DNA of 64,000 nt, taken from Apium graveolens. Lineage: Eukaryota; Streptophyta; Magnoliopsida; Apiales; Apiaceae. Below, piece after piece: positions 1 to 8,549 of the stretch; the stretch's first letter is position 1; the number at the start of each line of letters is the position of its first letter. The notes under the pieces are model-generated. The model was not told the origin of the DNA, searched no databases, and saw only the letters and a list, made by a program, of their open reading frames with translations. The position numbers were made by a program, and so were the translations under genes. The stretch is from NCBI RefSeq assembly GCF_009905375.1, contig NC_133653.1, positions 56,794,972-56,858,971 of the forward strand. Direction: 5' to 3'.

Positions 1-8
1 TTGGTCAC

Positions 9-587
9 ATGACTGTCAAACAGCTAAGTGACAGACTTGAGAAAATTGAGATAAAAACAGAGACTAAAAGGAAAAACAACAGGAATGGTAAAGTAGGGAT
101 TAACAAACACAATAACTACACACCTGATAAATATGCTCCTAGAAAAATCTGTGTCAAGTGTGGTAGTATAAATCATTTGTCTGTTAATTGCAAATCTGCC
201 ATGCCTACTCCCATGTCTGTTTAGTCTCAATTTCCTAACATGAATGCAATGCCTCCCATGCCTGTTAATGCTATGCCTACACAGAACATGAATGCACAGT
301 TTGCTAATATGCCATTTGCACCTAATCCATATTATGCTGCATACAGTATGCCTCAAATGCCATTTAGCTTGCCCTACTGGAATAACATGCTTACACCAAG
401 CATGCCATTTCCTGGTAGCCATAATATGCATGATAATTCTGTTGCATTAAATGGTTTCAAAGGCCCAACCCAAATGACTAAGGAAGAATCTAAAATTCCT
501 AAGTCAAATGAGCTAAGACCTAAGAAACAGAAGAAGAAAGCTAACAAGGCAGGACCCAAGGAAACTTGGGTACCAAAATCAACTTGA
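9..587 (+). pseudogene. gag: Copia gag C-terminal fragment with CCHC zinc knuckle
   Basis: This is the nucleocapsid end of the capsid polyprotein, which packages element RNA. The first part holds one CX2CX4HX4C knuckle (CVKCGSINHLSVNC, about codons 48-61 from position 9). A TAG at 222-224 interrupts it, and the same frame resumes from 225 to the TGA at 585-587. The second part is rich in Met, Pro, Asn and Tyr, then ends in a Lys-rich tail (KKQKKKANKAG). The window begins inside the gene, so the true start is absent. Pol follows in a different frame 15 nt later. Confidence 0.8.
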
Positions 588-601
588 TTTGATTTTGATG
601 T

Positions 602-1207
602 GTGCAGGGAAACAGAAGGAATCTTTGGTACTTGGAAAGTGGTTGTTCAAGACACATGACTGGTGATTCTACCCTGCTCACAGAGTTTAAGGAGAGAGCT
701 GGCCCAAGTATTACTTTTGGAGATGACAGCAAGGGTTATACTGTGGGATATGGCTTGATTTCAAAAGAGAATGTCATCATTGAGGAGGTTGCCTTAGTGG
801 ATGGTCTCAAACACAATCTGTTGAGTATCAGCCAGCTTTGTGACAAAGTCAATTCAGTATCCTTCAACAAAGAAGCCTGTGTCGTGACTAATAATCAAAG
901 CAACAAAGTGGTTCTCACTGGTGTGAGAAGAGGAAATGTGTACCTAGCTGATTTCAACTCAACTAAAGCAGAATCTGTAACTTGTCTTCTCAGTAAAGCA
1001 AGTCAGGATGAAAGTTGGCTATGGCACAAGAAGCTATCTCATTTAAACTTCAAGACCATGAATGAGCTGGTAAAGAAAGAATTGGCAAGAGGTATTCCTC
1101 TAGTGGAGTTTTTAAAGGATGGACTGTGTGATGCCTGCCAAAAAGGGAAGCAGATCAAAGCATCATTCAGGAAGAAACTTGATTCAGTAATTGAAGAGCC
1201 TTTATAA
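602..1207 (+). pseudogene. pol: Copia pol: protease and integrase zinc-binding N-terminus
   Basis: Codons about 9-20 carry the aspartic protease signature as YLESGCSRHMTGD. The usual catalytic Asp of the D-S-G triad is Glu here, so the protease is probably inactive. Near the 3' end is the GAG-pre-integrase/HHCC zinc domain (HKKLSH ... CDACQKGK). The frame stops at TAA 1205-1207 and continues in the same frame beyond it. Family comparison suggests an ancestral Gln codon, a C-to-T change. The ATG at 602 is not a proven start, since pol is normally made as part of gag-pol. Confidence 0.85.
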
Positions 1208-2464
1208 CTGCTTCACATGGATTTGTTTGGACCAGTCAATGTATTGTCCATCTCTAGGAAAAGATTTTGCCTAGTAATTATAGATGATTTCTCAAAGTTC
1301 TCTTGGACATATTTTCTAAAGTGTAAAGATGAGGCTAGTGAAATCATCATCAATCACATAAGGCAAGTCAACAATCATCCTGATTTCAAAGTTAGAAGAA
1401 TTAGGAGTGACAATGGAACTGAGTTTAAGAATTCTGTCATGAGAGCATTTTGTGAAGAAAATGGGATACTGCATGAGTTTTCAGCAGCAAGGACTCCACA
1501 ACAGAATGGAGTAGTGGAAAGGAAGAACAAATCACTTATTGAAGCTGCAAGGACAATGCTTGAAGAATCTAAACTACCAACATATTTCTGGGCTGAAGCT
1601 GTAAATACTGCATGCTACACTCAGAACATTTCTCTGATTAATCAAGCAAGATGCATGACTTCCTATCAATTATTCAAGAACAAGAAGCCAACTCTAAACT
1701 TTCTTCATGTCTTTGGCTGCAAATATTATATCCTGAGAAATCAAACTGATCAAAATGGGAAGTTTGATGCTAAAGCAGATGAAGGAATTTTTGTTGGATA
1801 TGCTGTTAGTAAAGCATATAGAGTCTACAATCTAAGAACCAACATTGTTGTGGAATCTATACATGTTGTGTTTGATGATAAAAAGATTGAAGGACTGGAA
1901 GATGGAGATTACCATGAGAGCCTCAAATTCGACAATGTTGAGATGGTTAGTGATGATAGTGATGATGAGACTGATCAAGAAACAGTGTCTAAGGATAATG
2001 CAGACAAATCTACTACCAATGAAGCACAAAACTCAACATCCGTCGAGTTGCATAATGCTTCATCCGTCGGAAGGCAATCTGTGTTATCCGTCGGAAGACA
2101 ACCTGCCTCATCCGTCGGTACTCAAAATTCACCATCCGTCGGGTTATCAAAAGGAGCAGGTGGTCAAGAAAGATCACCTACAGAAAATTCTCATTTCTCA
2201 AATCAAAGATCCACAAACTCAGGGGGAGTTTCTAGCAATCAAAACTCAATTACATATCAAGACAATCATGAGGTCTCTTCATCTAGAGCTAATCTACCTC
2301 AGCAAAGAAAATGGACAAAAGATCACCCCTTTGAGCTTATCATTGGTGATATTTCCTCTAGAGTTCAAACAAGAAGAGCAACTCAGGAAGAATGTCTATA
2401 CAGCAGCTTTCTATCAAAGGAAGAACCAAAGAAGGTAGAAGAAGCTTTGTTGGATCCTGATTGA
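1208..2464 (+). pseudogene. pol: Copia pol: integrase catalytic core and variable C-terminal region
   Basis: This part is the DDE strand-transfer domain that inserts element cDNA. MDLFGPV gives the first Asp, RSDNGTEF the second, and the Glu lies in QQNGVVERKN. The integrase C terminus follows (HVFGCKYY, FVGYA). Then comes a low-complexity acidic and Ser-rich linker holding five repeats with 24-nt spacing (2038-2142). The first conserved ATG is at 1217. A TGA at 2462-2464 ends the segment where the family usually has Trp, a G-to-A change. The RT segment continues in the same frame. Confidence 0.88.
2038..2142 (+). repeat. Five ATCCGTCGR motifs at exact 24-nt spacing
   Basis: The motif begins at 2038, 2062, 2086, 2110 and 2134. 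The first copy ends GA and the rest end GG. The 24-nt period keeps frame and encodes an 8-residue repeat with an SVG or SVE core. The 15 nt between copies vary while the 9-nt core is invariant. It sits in the integrase C-terminal linker. Confidence 0.9.
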
Positions 2465-3073
2465 ATCTTAGCTATGCAGGAGGAGCTAAACCAATTTGAA
2501 AGGAATAAAGTATGGAAGCTGGTACCCAAGCCTAAAGGAAAGAATCCAATAGACACCAATTGGGTATTCAGAAACAAGATGGATGAAAATGGCATAGTAA
2601 TCAGGAATAAAACTAGATTGGTTGCTAAGGGTTATTATCAGCAAGAAGGAATATATTTTGATGAAACTTTTGCTCATGTTACAAGACTTGAAGCCATCAG
2701 AATCTTCTTAGCCTATGCAGGCCATGCCAATTTCAAGGTCTATCAAATGGATGTCAAAAGTGCCTTTCTAAATGGAGATTTGGAGGAAGAAGTGTATGTT
2801 AGTCAACCTCCTGGTTTTGAAGATCCAAATTTTCCAGAATATGTCTATTATCTACTGAAAGCACTTTATGGACTGAAGCAAGCACCTAGAGCCTGGTATG
2901 ACACTTTATCAAAGTTTCTTTTGGAAAATCATTTCGCAAGAGGTACTGTAGATAAAACTTTATTTTTCAGAAATGTTAATGGCTCTAGTATACTTGTTCA
3001 AATTTATGTAGATGATATTATTTTTGGCTCTACAGATGAAAAACTTTGCAAAAGGTTTTCCAAATTGATGTAA
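2465..3073 (+). pseudogene. pol: Copia pol: reverse transcriptase (RVT_2)
   Basis: The RNA-dependent DNA polymerase domain is recognised by several blocks: [11 protein letters not shown], a RLVAKGY-like block, [24 protein letters not shown] and the active-site box YVDDIIFGS. The catalytic Asp pairs are present. The segment stops at TAA 3071-3073, probably a former Gln codon (C to T), and the palm/thumb continues in the same frame from 3074. It is neighboured by integrase upstream and RNase H downstream, the standard Copia order. Confidence 0.9.
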
Positions 3074-3949
3074 AGTAAGTATGAAATGAGTACGATGGGA
3101 GAACTAACTTACTTTCTTGGTTTGCAAGTTAAGCAAGTTAGTGATGGAATATTCATTAATCAAACTAAATATATTTTTGATCTTTTAAAGAAGTTTGATC
3201 TAATAGATTGCACATCTGCAAAAACTCCCATGGCCACTGCAACTAAGCTTGAACTAAACACTACTGAAAAGTCTGTGGATATTTCAAGTTATAGAGGAAA
3301 GTTTGGCTCACTTCTGTACTTAACAGCTAGTAGGCCAGATATAATGTTTGCTACATGTTTATGTGCTAGATATCAGGCTGATCCTAGAGAATCTCATTTG
3401 ATAGCTATTAAAAGAATTTTCAGATATCTCAAGGGAACACCAAAACTTGGCATTTGGTACCCTAGAGATTCTGGCTTTGATCTAACTGGTTATTCAAATA
3501 CAGATTATGCAGGTTGTAGAATTGATAGAAAGAGCACAACAGGATCCTGTCAATTTCTAGGAAACAAGTTTGTGTCCTGGTTCAGTAAAAATCAAAATTC
3601 AGTTTCTACTTCTACAGCTGAAGCTGAATATATTGCTGCTGGCAATTGCTGTGCACAGATTTTATGGATGAAAAATCAATTGCTGGACTATGGTTTGGAA
3701 GTTGAAAGGATTCCCATTTTCTGTGATAACACAAGTGCAATTGCCATCACTGAAAATCCAGTGCAACATTCAAGGACAAAGCACATAGACATCAAGTACC
3801 ATTTCATAAGGGAACATGTAATGAATGGTATTGTGGAGTTACACTTTGTTCCAAGTGATAAACAACTTGCAGATATCTTTACCAAGCCACTGGATGAATC
3901 CACCTTTTTAAGGTTGGTAATTGAGTTAGGTATGCTTAATTACTCTTAA
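3074..3949 (+). pseudogene. pol: Copia pol: RT C-terminus and RNase H
   Basis: The segment starts in the RT connection (MGELTYFLGLQV) and runs through PDIMFA into RNase H. RNase H motifs are seen at YSNTDYAG, STAEAEYIA, IFCDNTSAI and HSRTKHIDIKYHFIRE, ending with LADIFTKPL. The first catalytic Asp of the usual YSDADYAG-type block reads Asn (GAT to AAT). This, with three upstream stops, marks it inactive. The terminal TAA at 3947-3949 looks like the natural end of pol. Confidence 0.88.
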
Positions 3950-4469
3950 ATTTATATGAATTATTTTACAAGTTGTAATGTAGCCAGAAATTTAGTTGAT
4001 TTTTAAGTCTTCGATGAAATTTTGGCTAAGTCAAAATTTGCATCTCGACGGATGACCCTTATCCATCGAGTTTAGTCATCCGTCGACATACTACTTGCTA
4101 ATAAAAGTCAATTATTTTTCTGGAATACTTTATGTCTCAACAGATATCAGTTTATCCTCATCCGTCGAATTGTCTAAATCTCAGCCGTTAATTCCCTGAA
4201 CATTATCCATCGAGTATACTTACAGTTTGTAAGCATTATACGACGGATAATGGGTGGAATTTTTATAGTTTACTTTGAAACGGCTATTTTAGGCAATTTC
4301 TATTGGTTAATTTACTTTTCTTTATTATTTTTGTCAGTTATTTTTGAGATAGTATAAAAGCTTATTTCATTCCAATTGTTTTCTTTTATCATTCTCAAAT
4401 TCAACTGCTTTTATTTCATTCTCTCTCAAGCAAATATTCTCTTTCTCTTCAAGCTTTCATTCTTTAACA
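3950..4469 (+). promoter_or_regulatory. Pol/env-like spacer with motif cluster, TATA box and CT-rich leader
   Basis: No gene lies here. The 9-nt motif recurs at 4045 (reverse), 4061 (variant ATCCATCGA), 4078, 4160, 4205 (variant) and 4240 (reverse, one mismatch). A TATAAAAG box is at 4353-4360, followed by about 110 nt of TC-rich sequence that resembles a plant 5' UTR up to the ATG at 4470. I infer an internal promoter for the env-like ORF. An alternative is that this segment derives from an LTR. Confidence 0.55.
4045..4248. repeat. Second ATCCGTCGA motif cluster, both orientations
   Basis: Exact or one-mismatch copies lie on both strands upstream of the TATAAAAG box. The forward copies at 4078 and 4160 are exact, 4045 is an exact reverse complement, and 4061, 4205 and 4240 carry single changes. 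The opposed copies could pair into short hairpins. Confidence 0.85.
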
Positions 4470-5357
4470 ATGGCACCTGTAGTAAAGATTATGTCTCAAA
4501 CTGGGTTCATTTATGAGAAGAACAACTTCACTGCTTTGGTCAATAAGGGTATTCAGCAATCAGAGGACTATCACAAGATGATGGACTTTGTGAAGAATTG
4601 CAAGCTAAATTACGCCATGCTGGAATCACCCACAATCTTCTGTGAAGTTGTTGAAGACATGTGGACCACTGCTATCTACAACTCTGCTGACAAGACCATC
4701 ACTCTAACCATCAAAGGTAATGAGTTCTGTATCAATAGTGATGTGATAAAAGCATGTTTCAAAATTCCTGATAATAACGTGACTTCACCACACAATGACA
4801 CTGATATTATCAATATGCTTAATTCCATGCATTGTGCACTTCCTACTACTAAACTGAGTGATATTAGGAGATTGGGTCTTAGGAAGGTGTGGAGTTTCTT
4901 ATGTGATGTGGTTACTAAAGTTTTCTCTGGAAAAGTCGGTAATTTTGATTCCGTGAATATTTCCATGCTTAACATGCTATACATGCTAGTTACAGATAAA
5001 TTTTATAATTTTAGTGACCTTGTCTTGATTGAGTTAGGTTTTAAACTAGGTGAGTTAGCTAAAAGAGGAAAGAATGTGTATTATGCTAGATTTTTCATGT
5101 TATTGGCTAACCATCTATGTCAAGAGATTGTACTTGAGAACCCAAACAACAAACTGGCTTGTTGGGTTCAAGAGAGAAGACTCATTGCAGATTTGAACAG
5201 AGCCAACCATCACAGGGATGTGCCAATGTTCTATTTTCCTGTAATGCAGGCACCTCAGGTAAGTGAGGTAAGTTCATCCATCCCTACAACTATTCTAACC
5301 TCCACTATTTCTTTGATTTCAGGAGTAGCTATGGCAACTGTGCCAATGACCAAATAG
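4470..5357 (+). CDS. Env-like / plant transposon protein ORF downstream of Copia pol
   Basis: The 295-codon frame starts at the first ATG after a TATA box and CT-rich leader. It resembles the conserved N-terminal domain of the 'putative plant transposon protein' family found after pol in SIRE-like elements (blocks such as FVKNCKLNYAMLES and GNEFCINSDVIKACF). I see no convincing signal peptide or membrane anchor, so 'env-like' refers to position only. The function is unknown. The TAG at 5355-5357 is probably a mutated Gln codon, because the same frame stays open past it, so this is likely the 5' part of a longer broken gene. Confidence 0.7.
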   Translation: MAPVVKIMSQTGFIYEKNNFTALVNKGIQQSEDYHKMMDFVKNCKLNYAMLESPTIFCEVVEDMWTTAIYNSADKTITLTIKGNEFCINSDVIKACFKIPDNNVTSPHNDTDIINMLNSMHCALPTTKLSDIRRLGLRKVWSFLCDVVTKVFSGKVGNFDSVNISMLNMLYMLVTDKFYNFSDLVLIELGFKLGELAKRGKNVYYARFFMLLANHLCQEIVLENPNNKLACWVQERRLIADLNRANHHRDVPMFYFPVMQAPQVSEVSSSIPTTILTSTISLISGVAMATVPMTK

Positions 5358-6750
5358 TTTCCTACCAAAGCCTCCAAACCCTTTACAATTTCCAAATTTA
5401 AATCAAAGAAAACCCCCTCTAGTATCTCTCAAAACATACCAGTTGTAAAATCCACAAAAGCAAAAGAGGGGAGTGTGAAGGAGGGAAAGTCAGGTGAGGG
5501 AAGGGGTGAACATCAAAGAAACCCCAAGAATAAGGATGGAGAGTTGAGTGAATCCTGGCCTAGCCACACTGCAGTTTCCCAACAAACTGCAGTGCTTAAA
5601 AAGGATAAAAGCTCACTTCTAGCTACATCCTCCCAAAAGGATGCAGTTATTGAACAAAGCTCTCAGTCAAGAGCACAGGTCAAAGGGTTAGGGACACAAG
5701 CTCACCCCAAACTTACACAAGAAAGAAGAAATCTAAGACCTTTGGGGATGCACAGGGCACACACACAGTGCAAACTGATGCTAAAGACACAGTCCCTGCA
5801 CTCTCTCAAATTCAGTTTGATGTGGCTCCAATAAATGTGGAGTCCTGACCAAAATCTCTAATAATAGAAGCATCTGAAACACCATACTCACCAACAAACT
5901 CTCTGGAAGTGGATATGATAAACACTTCAATTCCTGATTCCCCTTCTTTAACTCTGTTGGGAAGCCAAAATCTAGTGCAAGTGAGCATCATCTTTTAGAT
6001 GATTTGTTGGCTCACTTGCCAATTCTTTCAGATTCTATTGTGACATCTGTGCCCCAAATATCATCAATCAATACAGAGTCAACAATAGTTTCTCTTCCCA
6101 CCTCATTCATTTCTACTCTCTCGATGGATATTGCTCATCCGTCGAGTAGTGATTGTATCCCGACGGATAAGCCTAACAGCAGTTATCCGTCGGATAGCAT
6201 TACCACTCACTCGACGGATATCACTTATCCGTCGAATATCTCTGCACAACTTCAAACTTCAATTATTTCAAGTGCAGAAGATTTAGTGCTTGTACAGTCA
6301 CTCTTAGGACTGAGAGAGGAGAGTGTATTGAGTGAGAGGTTGGGTCGCTCCCAGGCAAAAGGAGAGGAAACGAGTGAAAGTCAGCAATCCATTTATTCAG
6401 GATTTGCAAAAGTGAGTGAGAGGAGTCCCACCTTAGTAGATGAAGGTGAGGGTGTGAGGGTGGGGAGCTAGGGTGAGACCCTGATGCAACAAAAGAGAGA
6501 TTTTGAGAGAAAAGCAGGTACAGAAGTAATAAGGGTGGATACAGCCATTGCTCATGAGTCAATGATTGTGGATGATGCTGAAAAGGGAAGACAATTTCAG
6601 CAATATTATAAGGCTGTAATTGATAACATTTTTTTGGATGCTGACACTTTAACTCATCCTGTGTCAGCCTATCAATCGTTGGCTGCTCAGGGCAATGAGG
6701 AGGCAGAAAAGACATTAAATTTGGTACATACTTCAGAATCTCTCAACGAT
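5358..6750 (+). pseudogene. Broken C-terminal part of the Copia env-like ORF
   Basis: Coding continues from 5358 in the frame of the upstream ORF to about 5720. It then shifts to another frame, where a TGA is met at about 5845, and shifts again near 5980 into an open stretch at 6004-6471. A stop at 6469-6471 and a resumed frame from 6484 to about 6750 follow. The product is Ser/Thr/Lys-rich and low in complexity. The last piece (AHESMIVDDAEKGRQF ... HPVSAYQSLAAQG) looks like a structured C terminus. The end merges into LTR sequence of the neighbouring element. Confidence 0.6.
6121..6235. repeat. Third ATCCGTCGR motif cluster, alternating strands
   Basis: Six copies begin at 6121 (reverse, variant TCGATGGAT), 6137, 6160 (reverse), 6185, 6211 (reverse) and 6227, with spacings of 16, 23, 25, 26 and 16 nt. 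In the local open frame the motif reads HPS, YPS or STD rather than SVG, so the DNA word is kept while the encoded peptide differs from the cluster at 2038. Confidence 0.88.
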
Positions 6751-8265
6751 CATATTCCCTCAACTATATTTTATTATTCGAATAATAAATATTATATACT
6801 TATTCCTTTATTATGGGAGTAGTATACTCCAACATTTATTTATTTCAAACTCGATTAATCATTATAGATTATTAATTATGTAGACACAAACTAGTTGAGG
6901 AATATTATTTTAAATATTCTTTTAAAGAGTAAACTCATTCGAGGTTTAATTATCTGTCGATTATCATTTAATTATTTATTAACGGGATTATTATTGATTT
7001 AAAAATCATAGATCCTGATTTAAAATATACTTTCTGATTTCAGAATATCATTCGAATAATTTCAGATCGTCGGTGAATATTATCCCGACCTATTTAATAT
7101 TTTGAATATAGTTTCAAAGAGAAACTTTTCCCCCTTATTAATTATCTGTTGACAACGGTCAACTCACATCCTTAGTACTTCCTCCGAAATTCTCGGAAGT
7201 ACGTATATACATATATATACACTTATATCTTAGAGAGATAAGCTGTTTCTATCAACAAGCAAAACGCTTGGGGAACTTCGATGTGGTTCGAGTTCTCGAG
7301 GTTGATAGAATTCTTTTAAAAGGACAAGGGAGAGGTAGACTCTGGTACTATGTGTGCTAGATGGACTACCAAAGGTACCGCAGGCGAAGGTACTCAGTGT
7401 ACTCAGGAACTTGTGAAGTATGTGTATACCCGAAAATGGGACACGTAGCCCGAATGCGGCAAGGGTGATAACCGGGATACGAAGGTATCGTCCTTCTACT
7501 AGTAGAAAAGGTTACTATTATCGTATTATGACTGATCATCGTATACGGTGGCTCCAACGAGTGTCCTAATTCTTCCAATTGGAATTGAGATGCAATACCG
7601 TAACCCAAGCCTAGGTGCTGGGATTACTATTAAGGTATTCGCAGGATATTAAAATCCCTTAAAGAATTGTTTTCATAAGAAGGTGTGTATCACCAAGGAA
7701 AACTATTTTCGAATAAAACATAATTATCATATATGATCTTATCGTACAGTCATTTTCATACTGTACTTTATTATGCTGGGCATTATAGCTCACACTTTTT
7801 TTCTTAAATTGACACAACATAACAGTGAATCAAGATGCCTACCATGAGAACCACATCCAGGAAATGGGTATGAAATGGCCAGCTGTTCCATAGATTGTTT
7901 GGTGCTGTACCACAGGTAGTCAGAATAAGCTGGATTAGTTTTCAGTTATTTATAGTTTGGCTTATTTATAAGTATGACTTATGTAAGGTAAGAAACAAGA
8001 AACGTATATTTGGCCAGCGGACTAGCCTTACCTAAAGGTCACTCCCCGATAAGACTAATTACTTTTGGGTTGTAATAAATATCACTTGATGGTTAATAAT
8101 TACTCTAGTTATGATGGTTCATTTCCAAGACAATAACCTATGAGTGTGTGTGTGTGATAAGTGTGGGGTCGTGAAGCGTGAGTATTTACATATTATAGTG
8201 TGAGTTGTGTGAGTTTAGATGGCGTGGCTTTCGAGACTCCTGACCCCGGGTTTTGGGGCGCTACA
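6750..8265 (+). repeat. Element F LTR, 5'-truncated
   Basis: The stretch has no gene. It is AT-rich at first. It then has a GC-rich island at about 7360-7520 with a GGGTGATAACCGG block and the CTACTAGTAGAAAAGG palindrome, both also found in the A and B LTRs. An exon-like block follows at 7826-7867 and the TG-rich 3' end reaches CTACA at 8265. The LTR start is not seen. Compared with the 4.1-kb LTRs of A-C, roughly the first half is missing. Confidence 0.7.
7826..7873 (+). CDS. F-type short exon ORF with weak H3-tail-like start
   Basis: A GCTCAC and pyrimidine run (7789-7805) leads to AACAG at 7821-7825, then 9 nt and an ATG at 7835. The peptide is MPTMRTTSRKWV (12 codons, stop 7871-7873). 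Its position, upstream signals and TxRK core match the equivalent block in the other LTR families. Resemblance to the histone H3 start is the weakest of the set. A GTATGA follows the Trp codon in phase 0 and could be a donor. The downstream exon is lost in F. Confidence 0.4.
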
Positions 8266-8269
8266 GAAA

Positions 8270-8281
8270 TGGTATCAGAGC
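8270..8281 (+). other. Primer binding site, element F
   Basis: TGGTATCAGAGC lies 4 nt after the LTR end. It is complementary to the 3' end of plant initiator tRNA-Met, which primes minus-strand synthesis. Confidence 0.9.
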
Positions 8282-8334
8282 CTTAGGTTATCAAATCTTG
8301 GAAACGGTAGGACATAAAATACGTAGACATAGGA

Positions 8335-8549
8335 ATAAGACTAATTACTTTTGGGTTGTAATAAATATCACTTGATGGTTAATAATTACTCTAGTTATGA
8401 TGGTTCGTTTACAAGACAATAACCTGTAAGTGTGTGTGTGATAAGTGTGGGGTCGTGAAGCGTGAGTATTTACATATTGTAGTGTGAGTTGTATGAGTTT
8501 AGATGGTATGGCTTCCGAGACTCCTGACCCTGAGTTTTGGGGCGCCACA
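8335..8549 (+). repeat. Second copy of F's LTR 3' end, fused to gag
   Basis: This block repeats 8049-8265 with scattered changes and ends GGGGCGCCACA at 8549. The next base begins gag coding sequence at a point equal to about codon 199 of D's gag. The 5' gag region is therefore missing and an LTR end sits in its place. Confidence 0.85.

Larger units (their letters stand above)
1..6750 (+). mobile_element. Partial Ty1/Copia retrotransposon, SIRE-like, decayed
   Basis: The domain order visible is gag zinc knuckle, protease, integrase, reverse transcriptase, RNase H, then a long downstream env-like ORF. Integrase before RT defines Ty1/Copia, and an extra ORF after RNase H is typical of the SIRE/Maximus lineage. 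The 5' LTR and most of gag lie left of the window, and no 3' LTR is seen. The element gives way near 6750 to an AT-rich Ty3/gypsy LTR fragment; the exact junction is not resolvable by eye. At least five in-frame stops and several frameshifts show it is dead. The lineage call is inferred from architecture. Confidence 0.85.

Noticed and set aside
24..431. 135-codon minus-strand frame in Copia gag, and similar antisense frames at 541-732, 1832-2029 and 4676-4984
   Set aside because: These are shadows of sense-strand coding sequence.
2038..2142. CRISPR-like regular repeats
   Set aside because: The core is only 9 nt, spacing is too short, the repeats are in coding frame, and the host is a plant. 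The 56-bp array at 12141 is likewise a tandem repeat without spacers.
1845..2438. 197-codon frame overlapping Copia integrase
   Set aside because: It is an out-of-frame shadow of the real integrase frame and has no recognisable domain.
4470..5357. Calling this a true envelope glycoprotein
   Set aside because: I see no convincing signal peptide, transmembrane helix or cleavage site. Only its position after pol is env-like.
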